Assembly: GCF_001475935.1 (NCBI RefSeq)
Contig: NZ_LDQA01000001.1
Coordinates: forward strand, 186,001-250,000
Direction of reading: 5' to 3'
Length of the DNA: 64,000 nt
From: Aureimonas ureilytica
GTDB taxonomy: Bacteria; Pseudomonadota; Alphaproteobacteria; Rhizobiales; Rhizobiaceae
Shown here piece by piece: positions 1-8,547 of this stretch; within the stretch, counting starts at the first letter, position 1, and each line of letters begins with the position of its first letter. Both the position numbers and the translations under genes were made by a program. Below the pieces are notes generated by a model that worked only from the letters and a program-made list of their open reading frames with translations, was not told where the DNA came from and made no database searches.

Positions 1-936
1 CGCGCCTCGCACAACGACCATGGTCATGCCCGCGACTAGTGCCATGTGGAACCCGGAAATCGAGAGGACATGGGCAAGACCCGTCGCACGCAGCGCATCT
101 TCGATATCCTTGGGAATGCCGGCCCGTTCGCCATTGATCAAGGCCGCCGCGACGGCTCCTCGTTCGCCAGGTAGAACAGTTCGAATGCGTTCGCCGATCG
201 CAAGACGAAGGCTTGCGACTTGGCCCATCAGGCCGCTGGGTACCACCTCCTCCTCTTCGGAGACCTTGGGAGGGCCCAAGGAATAGCCGAACGCACTCGT
301 ACCATCGAAAAACGGCGTGAAGGCAAAATCATAAGCGCCGGGAAAGGCTGGCCCTGCTGGCGGACTTAGCCGCACGAGCCCGGCGTAGCGGGCCCCGATG
401 GGCAAGGGCTCGTGTCGGCTCGACACGAGAACGCGAACGCGTTGCGGCGGACGCGAGAGGGTCGGCCGCTCCGTTCGCTCGACATCGATCGTGTATCGAT
501 AGCGCCCGCGATCGTTCTGTTCCCGCAGAGTCACCACGCCGATGATGCGTGTCGTGGCATTCCCGGACAACATGACCGTTTGTGTCGTGGTCAGTTCCAC
601 CCATCCCGCACCCAGACCCAAACCGAAGCCAAGAGGCAGGAGAAGCAGCGACCGCATGAAAGGCTTAGCCTCGAAGAACCTTGAAGCAAGCCAGCACAGC
701 GCAAGATGGGCGGGCGCGAGCCAGACAAAGGGGCGCCAGCCGCATCCATAGATCAAACCAATCGCCAGCATGGTCCCGATCGGAAGGAACGCGAAAGACG
801 AGCGCTGCTCTTGCTCGATCTGGATTTGATCGGCCAGCCAGGCTTTCAGGCGCAACAAAGAATTGCGGCTGCGCCCCCATCTTTGCTCGGAGCGCCCACC
901 CGGCTTGTCGATCCGCAGATCCGATGTCGATGGCAT
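1..936 (-). CDS. comEC: ComEC/Rec2-family competence protein, N-terminal part (cut by window edge)
   Basis: This is the first ~312 residues of a DNA-uptake channel protein; the frame stays open to base 1. In this family the N-terminal DUF4131/OB region is followed by the membrane 'Competence' domain, which passes single-stranded DNA through the inner membrane. Hydrophobic segments lie near residues 35-75. The last visible stretch holds the family signature around SISGFHMALVAG, preceded by LATGLAHVL-like residues, which marks the start of the Competence domain. I chose ATG at 936; an in-frame GTG at 963 is possible and a stop at 997-999 limits any further extension. The gene is divergent from gltX across ~160 bp. 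Many alphaproteobacteria keep comEC without known natural competence, so the role here is by family only. Confidence 0.85.
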   Translation of the reverse strand, partial: MPSTSDLRIDKPGGRSEQRWGRSRNSLLRLKAWLADQIQIEQEQRSSFAFLPIGTMLAIGLIYGCGWRPFVWLAPAHLALCWLASRFFEAKPFMRSLLLLPLGFGLGLGAGWVELTTTQTVMLSGNATTRIIGVVTLREQNDRGRYRYTIDVERTERPTLSRPPQRVRVLVSSRHEPLPIGARYAGLVRLSPPAGPAFPGAYDFAFTPFFDGTSAFGYSLGPPKVSEEEEVVPSGLMGQVASLRLAIGERIRTVLPGERGAVAAALINGERAGIPKDIEDALRATGLAHVLSISGFHMALVAGMTMVVVRGA

Positions 937-1096
937 CGGTGCATCAGGCGTTGAAGCCGGCACGGGCGCTCCGCCTTGAGTCCTTCTAGGCGTATGTTAC
1001 ACACCGGAGCACGAAAGCGCAGCCCGGTCTGTCCGGACAGGCGCATCCCAACCGGGGCCTGCGGCGAGGTCGCGCCCCGCTTTCAAAGGCAGACGA
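937..1096. promoter_or_regulatory. divergent comEC/gltX intergenic region
   Basis: This 160-bp stretch separates the divergent starts of comEC and gltX, so it must carry the promoter for gltX and probably that of comEC. I do not see a convincing -35/-10 pair or an operator by eye. The sequence just before gltX has only a weak purine-rich ribosome binding site. Confidence 0.4.
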
Positions 1097-2521
1097 ATGA
1101 CCGACCGCGTGGTGACACGTTTCGCCCCCTCGCCGACAGGCTTCCTTCACATCGGCGGCGCGAGAACGGCCCTGTTCAACTGGCTCTATGCCCGGCGCAT
1201 GGGCGGCACGATGCTGCTGCGGATCGAGGATACGGACCGCGAACGCTCCACTGACGCGGCGGTTCAGGCGATCATCGAAGGTCTCGACTGGCTCGGCCTG
1301 AAAGCCGATGGTGAGCCTGTGTCGCAGTTTGCTCGCGCTGCCCGGCATCGCGAGGTGGCGGAAGAACTGGTCGCCGCTGGCAAGGCTTATTATTGTTACG
1401 CTTCCCCGGCCGAGCTCGATGAAATGCGCGAGAAGGCGAAAGCTGAAAAGCGCCCACCGCGCTACGATGGCCGCTGGCGCGACCGCGACCCCTCGGAAGC
1501 CCCTGCCGGCGTTGCTCCTGTGATCCGCATCAAGGCGCCGCAAGAGGGCGAGACCTTGGTTCGCGATGTGGTTCAGGGAGACGTTCGTTTTCCGAACAAG
1601 GATCTGGATGATTTCATCCTGCTCCGCTCGGACGGTACGCCCACCTATATGCACGCCGTCGTCGTCGATGATCACGATATGGGTGTGACGCACATCATTC
1701 GAGGCGACGATCACCTGACGAATGCCGGACGTCAGACCTTGATCTATCAGGCGATGGGCTGGGACGTGCCCGTCATGGCGCATATCCCGCTCATTCATGG
1801 TGCGGACGGCGCCAAGCTCTCGAAGCGGCACGGCGCCTTGGGTGTCGATGCCTATCGCGGGATGGGCTACCTGCCGAAAGCGCTTCTCAATTATCTCGTG
1901 CGCCTCGGCTGGAGCCATGGCGACGATGAGGTCATGTCGATCGAGAACATGATCTCGTGGTTCGATACGGCCGACATCAACAAGGGCGCCGCTCGCTTTG
2001 ATTTCGCCAAGCTGGATGCGATCAACGGCCATTGGATTCGTGGCTCGTCGGACGATGATCTCGTCGAGACATTGATGGTGGAACGCGACCATCTGCCGAA
2101 TGGCGATATTCTGCGTCAGCAGGACGATGCGACCGTTCGCGCGCGGCTCGGCGCGGCCATGGCCGGGCTGAAGGAGCGAGCCAAGACGCTGGTGGAGCTG
2201 ACCGAAAGTTCGGCCTACCTCTTTGCCCAGCGCCCGCTTTCGCTGGATGAGAAGGCAGCCGACATTCTTGCCAATGGCGGGCGCGACATTCTGCGTGATC
2301 TCGTGCCTGTCTTGAATGAGGTGACCGACTGGTCCGCTGGCCCGTTGGAAGTCGCGATCAAAGGATTTGCCGAATCGTCGGGACTGAAACTTGGAAAGAT
2401 CGCCCAGCCCCTCCGCGCCGCCCTCACGGGCCGTTCCACATCCCCGGGCGTGTATGACGTCCTGGCCGTCCTCGGGCGTGAGGAAACGCTCGGACGACTT
2501 CAGGACCAGATGTCGGCGTAA
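1097..2521 (+). CDS. gltX: glutamate--tRNA ligase
   Basis: Class I aminoacyl-tRNA synthetase that charges tRNA-Glu with glutamate in the cytoplasm. At 474 residues it has the normal bacterial length. The ATP-binding HIGH motif appears as HIGG at residues 18-21 after APSPTGFL, and the KMSKS-type loop as KLSKR at 240-244. The C-terminal part carries the all-helical anticodon-binding domain. Many alphaproteobacteria have two GltX paralogues, one of which also charges tRNA-Gln for the GatCAB route; the sequence alone does not show which this is. It is followed 285 bp later by gltA on the same strand, an order usual in Rhizobiales. Confidence 0.97.
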   Translation: MTDRVVTRFAPSPTGFLHIGGARTALFNWLYARRMGGTMLLRIEDTDRERSTDAAVQAIIEGLDWLGLKADGEPVSQFARAARHREVAEELVAAGKAYYCYASPAELDEMREKAKAEKRPPRYDGRWRDRDPSEAPAGVAPVIRIKAPQEGETLVRDVVQGDVRFPNKDLDDFILLRSDGTPTYMHAVVVDDHDMGVTHIIRGDDHLTNAGRQTLIYQAMGWDVPVMAHIPLIHGADGAKLSKRHGALGVDAYRGMGYLPKALLNYLVRLGWSHGDDEVMSIENMISWFDTADINKGAARFDFAKLDAINGHWIRGSSDDDLVETLMVERDHLPNGDILRQQDDATVRARLGAAMAGLKERAKTLVELTESSAYLFAQRPLSLDEKAADILANGGRDILRDLVPVLNEVTDWSAGPLEVAIKGFAESSGLKLGKIAQPLRAALTGRSTSPGVYDVLAVLGREETLGRLQDQMSA

Positions 2522-2806
2522 GGCGATTATAACAGGGCGCTAAAGGCCTGCCTCTGAAAGAGATGAACGCCGAAGCTCCTCTTTCAAACCGCTTTTGACG
2601 CGAGGACGAACTGAATCGTTCGTCTTCGCGAGGCCTCTTCGAAGGCGTGGACGTTCGACGTCGAGCTGGAGCGGGTGTTGCGCCGCAAAAATGCTTCCCG
2701 CCAGAAACTTGTTCCTTAACCACCTTTCCGATACGCATTCGCACGAAGCTGGCGTTCGCCGCAGGAGCGGCCATGGGCGCCCGAGCTCGTGCAGAAGGGG
2801 TAACGC
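2522..2806. other. gltX-gltA intergenic region
   Basis: This 285-bp gap lies upstream of gltA. It holds no open frame that looks real on either strand. It very likely contains the gltA promoter, since the gap is long and gltA is normally expressed strongly, but I cannot place -35/-10 boxes with confidence. The purine-rich segment AGAAGGGGTAA sits just before the gltA ATG as its ribosome binding site. No clear gltX terminator hairpin is visible. Confidence 0.4.
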
Positions 2807-4093
2807 ATGAATCAATCGGCGAAACTGGCCCTTGGAGACAAGAGCGCGGAGCTGACGCTCCGATCAGGAACCATCGGACCCGATGTGGTCGACATCGCGT
2901 CCCTCTATAAAAACACGGGCCTGTTCACTTACGATCCGGGCTTCACTTCGACGGCGTCCTGCGAGTCGAAGATCACCTACATTGATGGTGACGAAGGCGT
3001 GCTTCTGCATCGCGGCTATCCGATCGATCAGCTCGCGGAACGCGGTGACTTCCTGGAGACTTGCTATCTCCTTCTCTACGGCGAACTGCCGACCGCGAGC
3101 GAGCGAGCCGACTTCGTCTACCACGTGACGCGCCACACCATGGTGCACGAGCAGATGTCCCGCTTCTACACGGGCTTCCGCCGCGACGCGCATCCGATGG
3201 CCGTCATGGTCGGTTCGGTTGGCGCTCTCTCCGCCTTCTATCACGACTCGACCGACATCACCGATCCGCATCAGCGGATGGTCGCGTCGATCCGCATGAT
3301 CGCGAAGACCCCGACGCTCGCCGCCATGGCCTACAAGTACCATATCGGCCAGCCGTTCGTTTATCCGCGCAACGATCTGTCCTACGCGGAAAACTTCCTT
3401 CACATGTGCTTCGCGGTTCCCTGCGAGCCGTATCAGATCAACCCGGTTCTCGCGAAAGCGATGGATCGCATCTTCATCCTGCACGCCGACCACGAGCAGA
3501 ACGCATCGACCTCGACGGTTCGCCTCGCGGGCTCGTCGGGTGCCAATCCGTTCGCCTGCATCGCAGCTGGCATCGCCTGCCTTTGGGGGCCCGCTCACGG
3601 CGGCGCCAACGAAGCCGCGCTCAACATGCTGGCGGAGATCGGCTCCAAGGATCGCATTCCCGAGTTCATCGCTCGCGCGAAGGACAAGAACGATCCGTTC
3701 CGCCTCATGGGTTTCGGTCACCGGGTCTACAAGAATTACGATCCGCGCGCCAAGATCATGCAGCAGACGTGCCACGAAGTTCTGAACGAACTCGGCATCA
3801 AGGATGATCCGCTGCTCGAAGTCGCCATGGAACTCGAGCATATCGCGTTGCATGACGAGTATTTCATCGAGAAGAAGCTCTACCCGAACGTCGATTTCTA
3901 TTCGGGCATCACGCTCAAAGCGCTCGGCTTCCCGACCACGATGTTCACCGTCCTGTTCGCTGTTGCGCGCACGGTCGGCTGGATCGCGCAGTGGAAGGAA
4001 ATGATCGAGGATCCGCATCAGCGCATCGGCCGCCCGCGTCAGCTCTACACGGGTGCGCCCCAGCGCGACTACCTCTCGGTCGGCGATCGCTGA
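2807..4093 (+). CDS. gltA: citrate synthase (type II, hexameric class)
   Basis: Condenses oxaloacetate with acetyl-CoA to citrate, the entry step of the TCA cycle. The 428-residue protein matches the NADH-sensitive type II bacterial family in length. Catalytic residues are visible: His264 in [10 protein letters not shown], His305 in [13 protein letters not shown] and Asp363 in NVDFYSG. The N-terminal domain that precedes the core in type II enzymes is present. A strong Shine-Dalgarno-like run precedes the ATG at 2807. The gene is closed by a double terminator that runs into the convergent lpxB stop codon. Confidence 0.97.
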   Translation: MNQSAKLALGDKSAELTLRSGTIGPDVVDIASLYKNTGLFTYDPGFTSTASCESKITYIDGDEGVLLHRGYPIDQLAERGDFLETCYLLLYGELPTASERADFVYHVTRHTMVHEQMSRFYTGFRRDAHPMAVMVGSVGALSAFYHDSTDITDPHQRMVASIRMIAKTPTLAAMAYKYHIGQPFVYPRNDLSYAENFLHMCFAVPCEPYQINPVLAKAMDRIFILHADHEQNASTSTVRLAGSSGANPFACIAAGIACLWGPAHGGANEAALNMLAEIGSKDRIPEFIARAKDKNDPFRLMGFGHRVYKNYDPRAKIMQQTCHEVLNELGIKDDPLLEVAMELEHIALHDEYFIEKKLYPNVDFYSGITLKALGFPTTMFTVLFAVARTVGWIAQWKEMIEDPHQRIGRPRQLYTGAPQRDYLSVGDR

Positions 4094-4111
4094 TCGAAGT
4101 ATCAAATATGG

Positions 4112-4158
4112 AAACAGGCGCTTCAGGCGCCTGTTTTTTTTCAGGCGCCTGTTTTTTT
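4112..4158 (+). terminator. tandemly duplicated rho-independent terminator of gltA
   Basis: A 10-bp perfect stem (AAACAGGCGC / GCGCCTGTTT, 4112-4121 and 4127-4136) with loop TTCAG is followed by a U-run up to 4141. The 3' half plus T-tract (TTCAGGCGCCTG then seven T) is then repeated once with an 18-bp period at 4140-4158. CAGGCGCCTG is itself a palindrome, so the second copy can also fold. The second copy overlaps the last codons and stop (4141-4143) of the convergent lpxB. Confidence 0.85.
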
Positions 4159-5316
4159 GCCGGTCTTGCGGGTTTCGATCTCGCGAACAATAAGATCAGC
4201 GATGGTCTGGGCGGGCGGATGTTCGACCCTTATCAGCTCGCGAATTTGCCTCAGACCATCGAGTTGTGCAGCCCGCTCAGGCGTTGGCTTCATCAGCCGT
4301 TCCAGCCGTCGGGCGAGCGCTTCCGGACGAACGAACTCATGAAAATGTTCGGGCACCAGCGGGTGGCCCGCCAAGAAATTCGGTAATGCCGCCGTCCAGC
4401 CGGTGACGAGATGGCGCAGCAGATAAGACACGGGGTCCAGCCTATACGCCAGGACCATAGGCACGCCTGCCAAGGCGAGTTCGAGCGATACGGTACCGCT
4501 GGCCGCCAAAGCCGCGTCAGCTGTCCCGAAAGCAGCCCATTTCGCCTCGTTGCCCTCGAGGAGCTCGGGGCGGACAGGCCAAGTCTTGAGCCGTTGCTCG
4601 ATCAGATTTCTGACCCGCGGCACAACCGGAAGACTCGCGCGCAGACCGGGCATCCGCTCATGGAGTAGCTGGTAGGTCCGCCCGAAATCATCCATCAGAC
4701 GATGAATCTCGCCGCGCCTCGAGCCTGGCAGGATCAGGAGATGCGCTGGCTCGGAGGGCGGGCGCATCCCTGAGAAGCGTTCGCGCTCCAGGATCGCGTC
4801 CAGGCCGGGATGGTCGAGAAGCGGATGGCCGACATAGGTCGCCGGCGGACCACCGTGTTCGGCGAGATAACGCGGCTCGAAGGGAAATAAGCTTGCAACA
4901 TGATCGACAGCTTGGCCGAGGGCCTGCGCCCGGCCCGGCTTGTAGGCCCAGATCGCCGGCGGCACGACGTTGACGATGGTGGCCTCTGGCCAACGCTGTC
5001 GAACTCTGAGGGCGACGCGATTGGTGAACGTGAAGCTGTCGATCGTGATGATCGCATCTGGCTTCTCCGCCACAAGGAACTCGACCGTCTGTCGAAGCCG
5101 GAATAGAAGTCGCGGCAGGCGAGCCAGGATGGCGCCGACACCGATGATCGAAAGTTCCTCGACATCGAAAAGGCTTTCGAGACCTTCCTTCTCGAGAGCT
5201 TTACCGCCCAGCCCCACGAGTTGCAGCGATGGGCCCAATTGCGTGCGCAAGGCCCGCGCCACCTCGCTTCCGATGCGGTCAGCCGATTCCTCGCCGAGCA
5301 CGAAGGCTATCTTCAT
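4141..5316 (-). CDS. lpxB: lipid-A-disaccharide synthase
   Basis: Glycosyltransferase (GT19) that joins UDP-2,3-diacylglucosamine and lipid X to form the lipid A disaccharide at the inner face of the inner membrane. The 391-residue length fits. Recognisable blocks include the N-terminal GEESADRIGSEVARAL (GEaSGD-type motif, here with Ala-Asp), VPPAIWAYKPGRA, FPFEP and GHPLLD, and LPGSRRGEIHRL in the donor-binding half. The ATG at 5316 overlaps the lpxI stop by four bases (ATGA), so the two are translationally coupled. The last residues (KTGKKTGA) and the stop are encoded by the second copy of the gltA terminator. It is the distal gene of the minus-strand lipid A operon. Confidence 0.95.
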   Translation of the reverse strand: MKIAFVLGEESADRIGSEVARALRTQLGPSLQLVGLGGKALEKEGLESLFDVEELSIIGVGAILARLPRLLFRLRQTVEFLVAEKPDAIITIDSFTFTNRVALRVRQRWPEATIVNVVPPAIWAYKPGRAQALGQAVDHVASLFPFEPRYLAEHGGPPATYVGHPLLDHPGLDAILERERFSGMRPPSEPAHLLILPGSRRGEIHRLMDDFGRTYQLLHERMPGLRASLPVVPRVRNLIEQRLKTWPVRPELLEGNEAKWAAFGTADAALAASGTVSLELALAGVPMVLAYRLDPVSYLLRHLVTGWTAALPNFLAGHPLVPEHFHEFVRPEALARRLERLMKPTPERAAQLDGLRQIRELIRVEHPPAQTIADLIVREIETRKTGKKTGA

Positions 5317-6224
5317 AGCCGACCGTCTTCCATGTCTCGCACCCCCAGAACGAAGAGGCCAGCGGCCTGCGCAGCGTCCGCTACCTTCTGTGGCTCAATG
5401 ACCAGCGATCGTTTGGCAGTCATGGCGATGCCGGCAATGCCCGCCGCATCGGCCTGAGCGATGGTTTCGACGCCGATACTGGGGAGGTCGAAGCGCATAT
5501 CCTGCTGCGGCTTGAAGGCTTTGAACAGGACGCAAGCCTCCCCACGGCCGATCCGCTTCCGACTTCGCAAATCCGCGACGCGAAGCAGCAGTTCCCGTGT
5601 ACCCTCGATTCCCTCAAGCGCGATGATGCGATCTTGCGAGGCAACCACGGCCTGACCGATATCGAGAAGGCCGAGACGAACGGCAGCGATTTCGGCCCGG
5701 TCGATGGCGGCTTCGTGATTGGCCACAACCGCCACATTGGTCAAGTTTCCGAGCGGAAGAAGCAGATTCGGCATGATGGTCTGAACGCTCAGCACCTCCA
5801 CTCCGCGTCGTTCAAAAACCTGCGCGACGGCGCGGAGCAGACTGTCGTCTCCGCCTTGGGTCATCCGAAAGAGCTCGGGTAGCATCTTGAGCGTCGGCCA
5901 GCTTGGCAACATCGAGCGATAATCCGGACGAACCGAGATCGTGCCGGAGAAAACGATCTTGCTCACATTCCTTCGGCGAAGGTGATCGAACACATTCCCC
6001 GTGCGGCTCCACGGCAGAGAGATGTGATCCCACCCCTCCCAGCTCCGTTGGCGTCCATCCGCTATGGCGACAATGAAGGGCTGCCAACCCAGATCCTTCG
6101 CCTCCTGCGCGATCAGCAGAGGAAGCATGCCGCCGCCGGCGACGATTCCAAGTCGCTCGAGAGGCTGGCTGGGGCGCAAGCCACGGAGTGTGGTCAAGCC
6201 GGTCGTGTGCTGCGAGGAAAGCAC
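5313..6224 (-). CDS. lpxI: UDP-2,3-diacylglucosamine pyrophosphatase LpxI
   Basis: Cleaves UDP-2,3-diacylglucosamine to lipid X and UMP. LpxI (DUF1009) is the alphaproteobacterial replacement for LpxH. The N-terminal domain begins with LGIVAGGGMLPLLIA near residue 25, and the C-terminal catalytic domain contains TQGGDDSLLRAV and the closing block IGVETIAQADAAGIAGIAM. The start is a GTG at 6224, which makes the first ~30 bases overlap the end of lpxA. A later start is possible because the conserved part begins only at about residue 24. Position between lpxA and lpxB is typical of the order. Confidence 0.93.
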   Translation of the reverse strand: MLSSQHTTGLTTLRGLRPSQPLERLGIVAGGGMLPLLIAQEAKDLGWQPFIVAIADGRQRSWEGWDHISLPWSRTGNVFDHLRRRNVSKIVFSGTISVRPDYRSMLPSWPTLKMLPELFRMTQGGDDSLLRAVAQVFERRGVEVLSVQTIMPNLLLPLGNLTNVAVVANHEAAIDRAEIAAVRLGLLDIGQAVVASQDRIIALEGIEGTRELLLRVADLRSRKRIGRGEACVLFKAFKPQQDMRFDLPSIGVETIAQADAAGIAGIAMTAKRSLVIEPQKVADAAQAAGLFVLGVRDMEDGRL

Positions 6225-7003
6225 AAGGCCCGATCTCCCCCCGATTTGATGAACCCAAGAAGATCCTGAACCAACGGGTCGTCGGGATATTCCGCCTCGA
6301 CCTCCTCCATGTTTTCGCGGAAGGTCAGATCGTCCGAGAACAGCATACGGTAGGCCTTACGCACGTTTCGGATCGCCTCGCGACCAAACCCGGCCCGTTT
6401 CATGCCGATGACATTCAGCCCCGACAGATAGGCTCGGTTGCCGAGAACCATGCCGAAGGGAATGACGTCACCCTCCACGGCCGCCAGCCCGCCGACATAG
6501 GCGTGATGGCCCACTCGCGTGAACTGATGGATACCCGATCCGCCGGCGATGGTCGCGTAATCGCCCACGACGCAATGGCCCGCGAGCATGACGTGGTTGA
6601 TCAACGTCACGTTCGATCCAACGACGCAGTCATGCGCGACATGCGAACCCGTGAAGAATGCGCAATTGTCTCCGACCGTCGTTTCCGAGCGCCCTTGGAC
6701 CGTGCCAGGATTCAATGTCACATGTTCGCGAATCAGGCAATTCGCGCCGATGACGAGCCGGGTCTCCTCACCCTGATACTTTAAATGTTGGGGGTCATGC
6801 CCGATGGAAGCGAAAGGATAAATTTTCGCACCATCACCGATTTGCGTATGCCCGGCGATCACGACATGGGAACGCAGCGTCGAACCGGCGCCCAGAACGA
6901 CATTCGGCCCGATATGGCAAAACGGTCCGATCGAGCATCCGACACCGATGGTTGCGCCATCTTCGACAACCGCCGTCGGATGAATGAACGTCTCATGTGC
7001 CAT
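6194..7003 (-). CDS. lpxA: acyl-ACP--UDP-N-acetylglucosamine O-acyltransferase
   Basis: Adds a 3-hydroxyacyl chain from acyl-ACP to UDP-GlcNAc, the first step of lipid A synthesis. The 269-residue protein shows the left-handed beta-helix built from isoleucine-patch hexapeptides (for example IHPTAVVEDGATIG, VGCSIGPFCHIG). The catalytic base is His124 in HVAHDCVVG. The C-terminal helical domain contains FREAIRNVRKAYRMLF-type residues. The ATG at 7003 lies three bases after the fabZ stop, so it is in the same operon. Confidence 0.97.
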   Translation of the reverse strand: MAHETFIHPTAVVEDGATIGVGCSIGPFCHIGPNVVLGAGSTLRSHVVIAGHTQIGDGAKIYPFASIGHDPQHLKYQGEETRLVIGANCLIREHVTLNPGTVQGRSETTVGDNCAFFTGSHVAHDCVVGSNVTLINHVMLAGHCVVGDYATIAGGSGIHQFTRVGHHAYVGGLAAVEGDVIPFGMVLGNRAYLSGLNVIGMKRAGFGREAIRNVRKAYRMLFSDDLTFRENMEEVEAEYPDDPLVQDLLGFIKSGGDRALCFPRSTRPA

Positions 7004-7006
7004 CGT

Positions 7007-7486
7007 CTAGTTCGAACCTTCCGGCACCAGCATGGCGCTGATGGTCGCCTCGGCAACCTTGGCGCCATCGACCAGAGCGACGCAATCGAATTTCCAAATA
7101 TTTCCGCGCTTCTTCGACTGCGTGACGTGGTATTCGAGACGGTCTCCAGGCACCACAGGCTTGCGGAACTTGGCGTTATCGATCGTCATGAAATAGACGA
7201 TCGAGCTGGCCGTTCCACCCGTCGCGAGCTGGCAAATGGCTCCGGCCGTCTGCGCCATACCCTCAATGATCAGAACGCCTGGCATGACGGGGTAATGAGG
7301 GAAATGCCCCTGAAAATGCGGCTCGTTCGCCGTTACGTTCTTGATACCGACAGCTCGGCGATCGGCATCAATTTCAACAATACGGTCCACCAAGAGAAAC
7401 GGATAGCGATGCGGCAAAAGCTGCATCAGCTTGAGGATATCGGCGCTGTCCAAGGCAGCCGGCGTCTCACCCATCGTCACGTTCAT
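7007..7486 (-). CDS. fabZ: 3-hydroxyacyl-ACP dehydratase FabZ
   Basis: Hot-dog-fold dehydratase of fatty acid elongation, converting 3-hydroxyacyl-ACP to trans-2-enoyl-ACP; it competes with LpxA and LpxD for hydroxyacyl-ACP. The active-site His61 is in [14 protein letters not shown] and Glu75 in VLIIEGMAQ. At 159 residues it is a normal FabZ with a short N-terminal extension before [14 protein letters not shown]. Its start overlaps the 3' end of lpxD by 20 bp, and lpxA follows after three bases. Confidence 0.97.
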   Translation of the reverse strand: MNVTMGETPAALDSADILKLMQLLPHRYPFLLVDRIVEIDADRRAVGIKNVTANEPHFQGHFPHYPVMPGVLIIEGMAQTAGAICQLATGGTASSIVYFMTIDNAKFRKPVVPGDRLEYHVTQSKKRGNIWKFDCVALVDGAKVAEATISAMLVPEGSN

Positions 7487-8525
7487 CTCTCCGAGCCGTC
7501 TTTCCCAATTTTTTCAACTGCGCCATTTCGCGAATCCAGTCGCGCACAGGCCGGGCCGGTGTCCCGCCCCATCGCGCACCGGCGGGCACATCGCCTGCCA
7601 CAACGCTGACGGCTGCGATCTGGGCTCCATCGCCGATTGTGACATGGCCGTTGACGCCGGACTGGCCGCCGATAGCCACGCCGTTTCCGATCGTCACGCT
7701 TCCCGCGACGCCGACCTGGCCGACGATCACGCAGTTTCGACCGATTGTGACGTTGTGTGCGATCTGCACAAGATTGTCGATTTTCGTGTTTTCACCAATG
7801 ACCGTATCACGCACGGCCCCACGATCGATCGTCGTGTTGGCACCAATCTCGACGCCATCCTGAATGATGACCCGACCGATCTGTACGACCTTTTCAAGCC
7901 CGGCCGGTCCCGGAACATAACCGAAGCCGTCCTGCCCGATCCGCACACCAGGGTGGAGGACCACGGAGTTGCCGATCAGGGCGTGCTGGACGGATACATG
8001 TGGACCGATATAGCTATACCGCCCGATCTGACAGCCCTCGCCGATCACCACGCCCGAGGCAAGAACCGTTCCCGTTCCAATGTGAGCTCTCGCGCCGACT
8101 ATTGCGAAAGGTTCGATGGTCACGCCAGGCTCAAGGAATGCCGACGGATGGACCGACGCCAAGGACGAGATCTCGCCAGCGGTCAGGAGTGATGCAGGTT
8201 TCGTCGCGGTCGGAAATAAAGACCGCCCGATCTGACCGAACGCCGTTTGCGGGTGCCGGGCGACCAACACCGGGAAATGCTCGGGAATAGAGGCGGCGTG
8301 GCGCTTGGACGTAACGATCAGACCCGCGCGAGAGACTGCGAGATCCGGTGAGTAGCTGGGATTCTCATACAGCGCGACGTCGTCGGGTCCGGCCTCTTTC
8401 AAAGCCGCAACGCCCGTCACACGCCGATCGGCTATGGCGCTATTTAAGAGTTCACCGCCACATAAAGAGGCCAGCGCGGCGAGGGTATATCCCTCGCCGC
8501 GCTGAAAAAAGGAGCGTTCAATCAT
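7467..8525 (-). CDS. lpxD: UDP-3-O-(3-hydroxyacyl)glucosamine N-acyltransferase
   Basis: Adds the second hydroxyacyl chain to the amino group of UDP-3-O-acyl-glucosamine. The 352-residue protein has the N-terminal uridine-binding domain (about 1-100), then a left-handed beta-helix of hexapeptide repeats, with the catalytic His257 in [12 protein letters not shown]. It lies 22 bp downstream of bamA. A perfect 13-bp inverted repeat occupies coding nucleotides 23-53, almost at the start codon, which may influence translation or RNA processing between bamA and lpxD. Confidence 0.97.
   Translation of the reverse strand: MIERSFFQRGEGYTLAALASLCGGELLNSAIADRRVTGVAALKEAGPDDVALYENPSYSPDLAVSRAGLIVTSKRHAASIPEHFPVLVARHPQTAFGQIGRSLFPTATKPASLLTAGEISSLASVHPSAFLEPGVTIEPFAIVGARAHIGTGTVLASGVVIGEGCQIGRYSYIGPHVSVQHALIGNSVVLHPGVRIGQDGFGYVPGPAGLEKVVQIGRVIIQDGVEIGANTTIDRGAVRDTVIGENTKIDNLVQIAHNVTIGRNCVIVGQVGVAGSVTIGNGVAIGGQSGVNGHVTIGDGAQIAAVSVVAGDVPAGARWGGTPARPVRDWIREMAQLKKLGKTARRDERDDG
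8473..8503 (-). repeat. 13-bp perfect inverted repeat in the 5' coding part of lpxD
   Basis: AGCGCGGCGAGGG (8473-8485) and its exact reverse complement (8491-8503) flank the five-base loop TATAT. In the mRNA this gives a very stable hairpin beginning about 22 nt inside lpxD and encoding residues 8-18. On the message strand the U-run lies before the stem, not after it, so it is not a classical rho-independent terminator. Confidence 0.7.
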
Positions 8526-8547
8526 TTGAGACGCGAAACCCTCGCCG

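Noticed and set aside
986-2092. 368-residue minus-strand open frame overlapping gltX
   Set aside because: It is antisense to gltX, a certain gene, and lies in the wrong frame to continue comEC.
2864-4105. 413-residue minus-strand open frame
   Set aside because: It is antisense to gltA, which carries all citrate synthase catalytic residues. No ribosome binding site or family signal.
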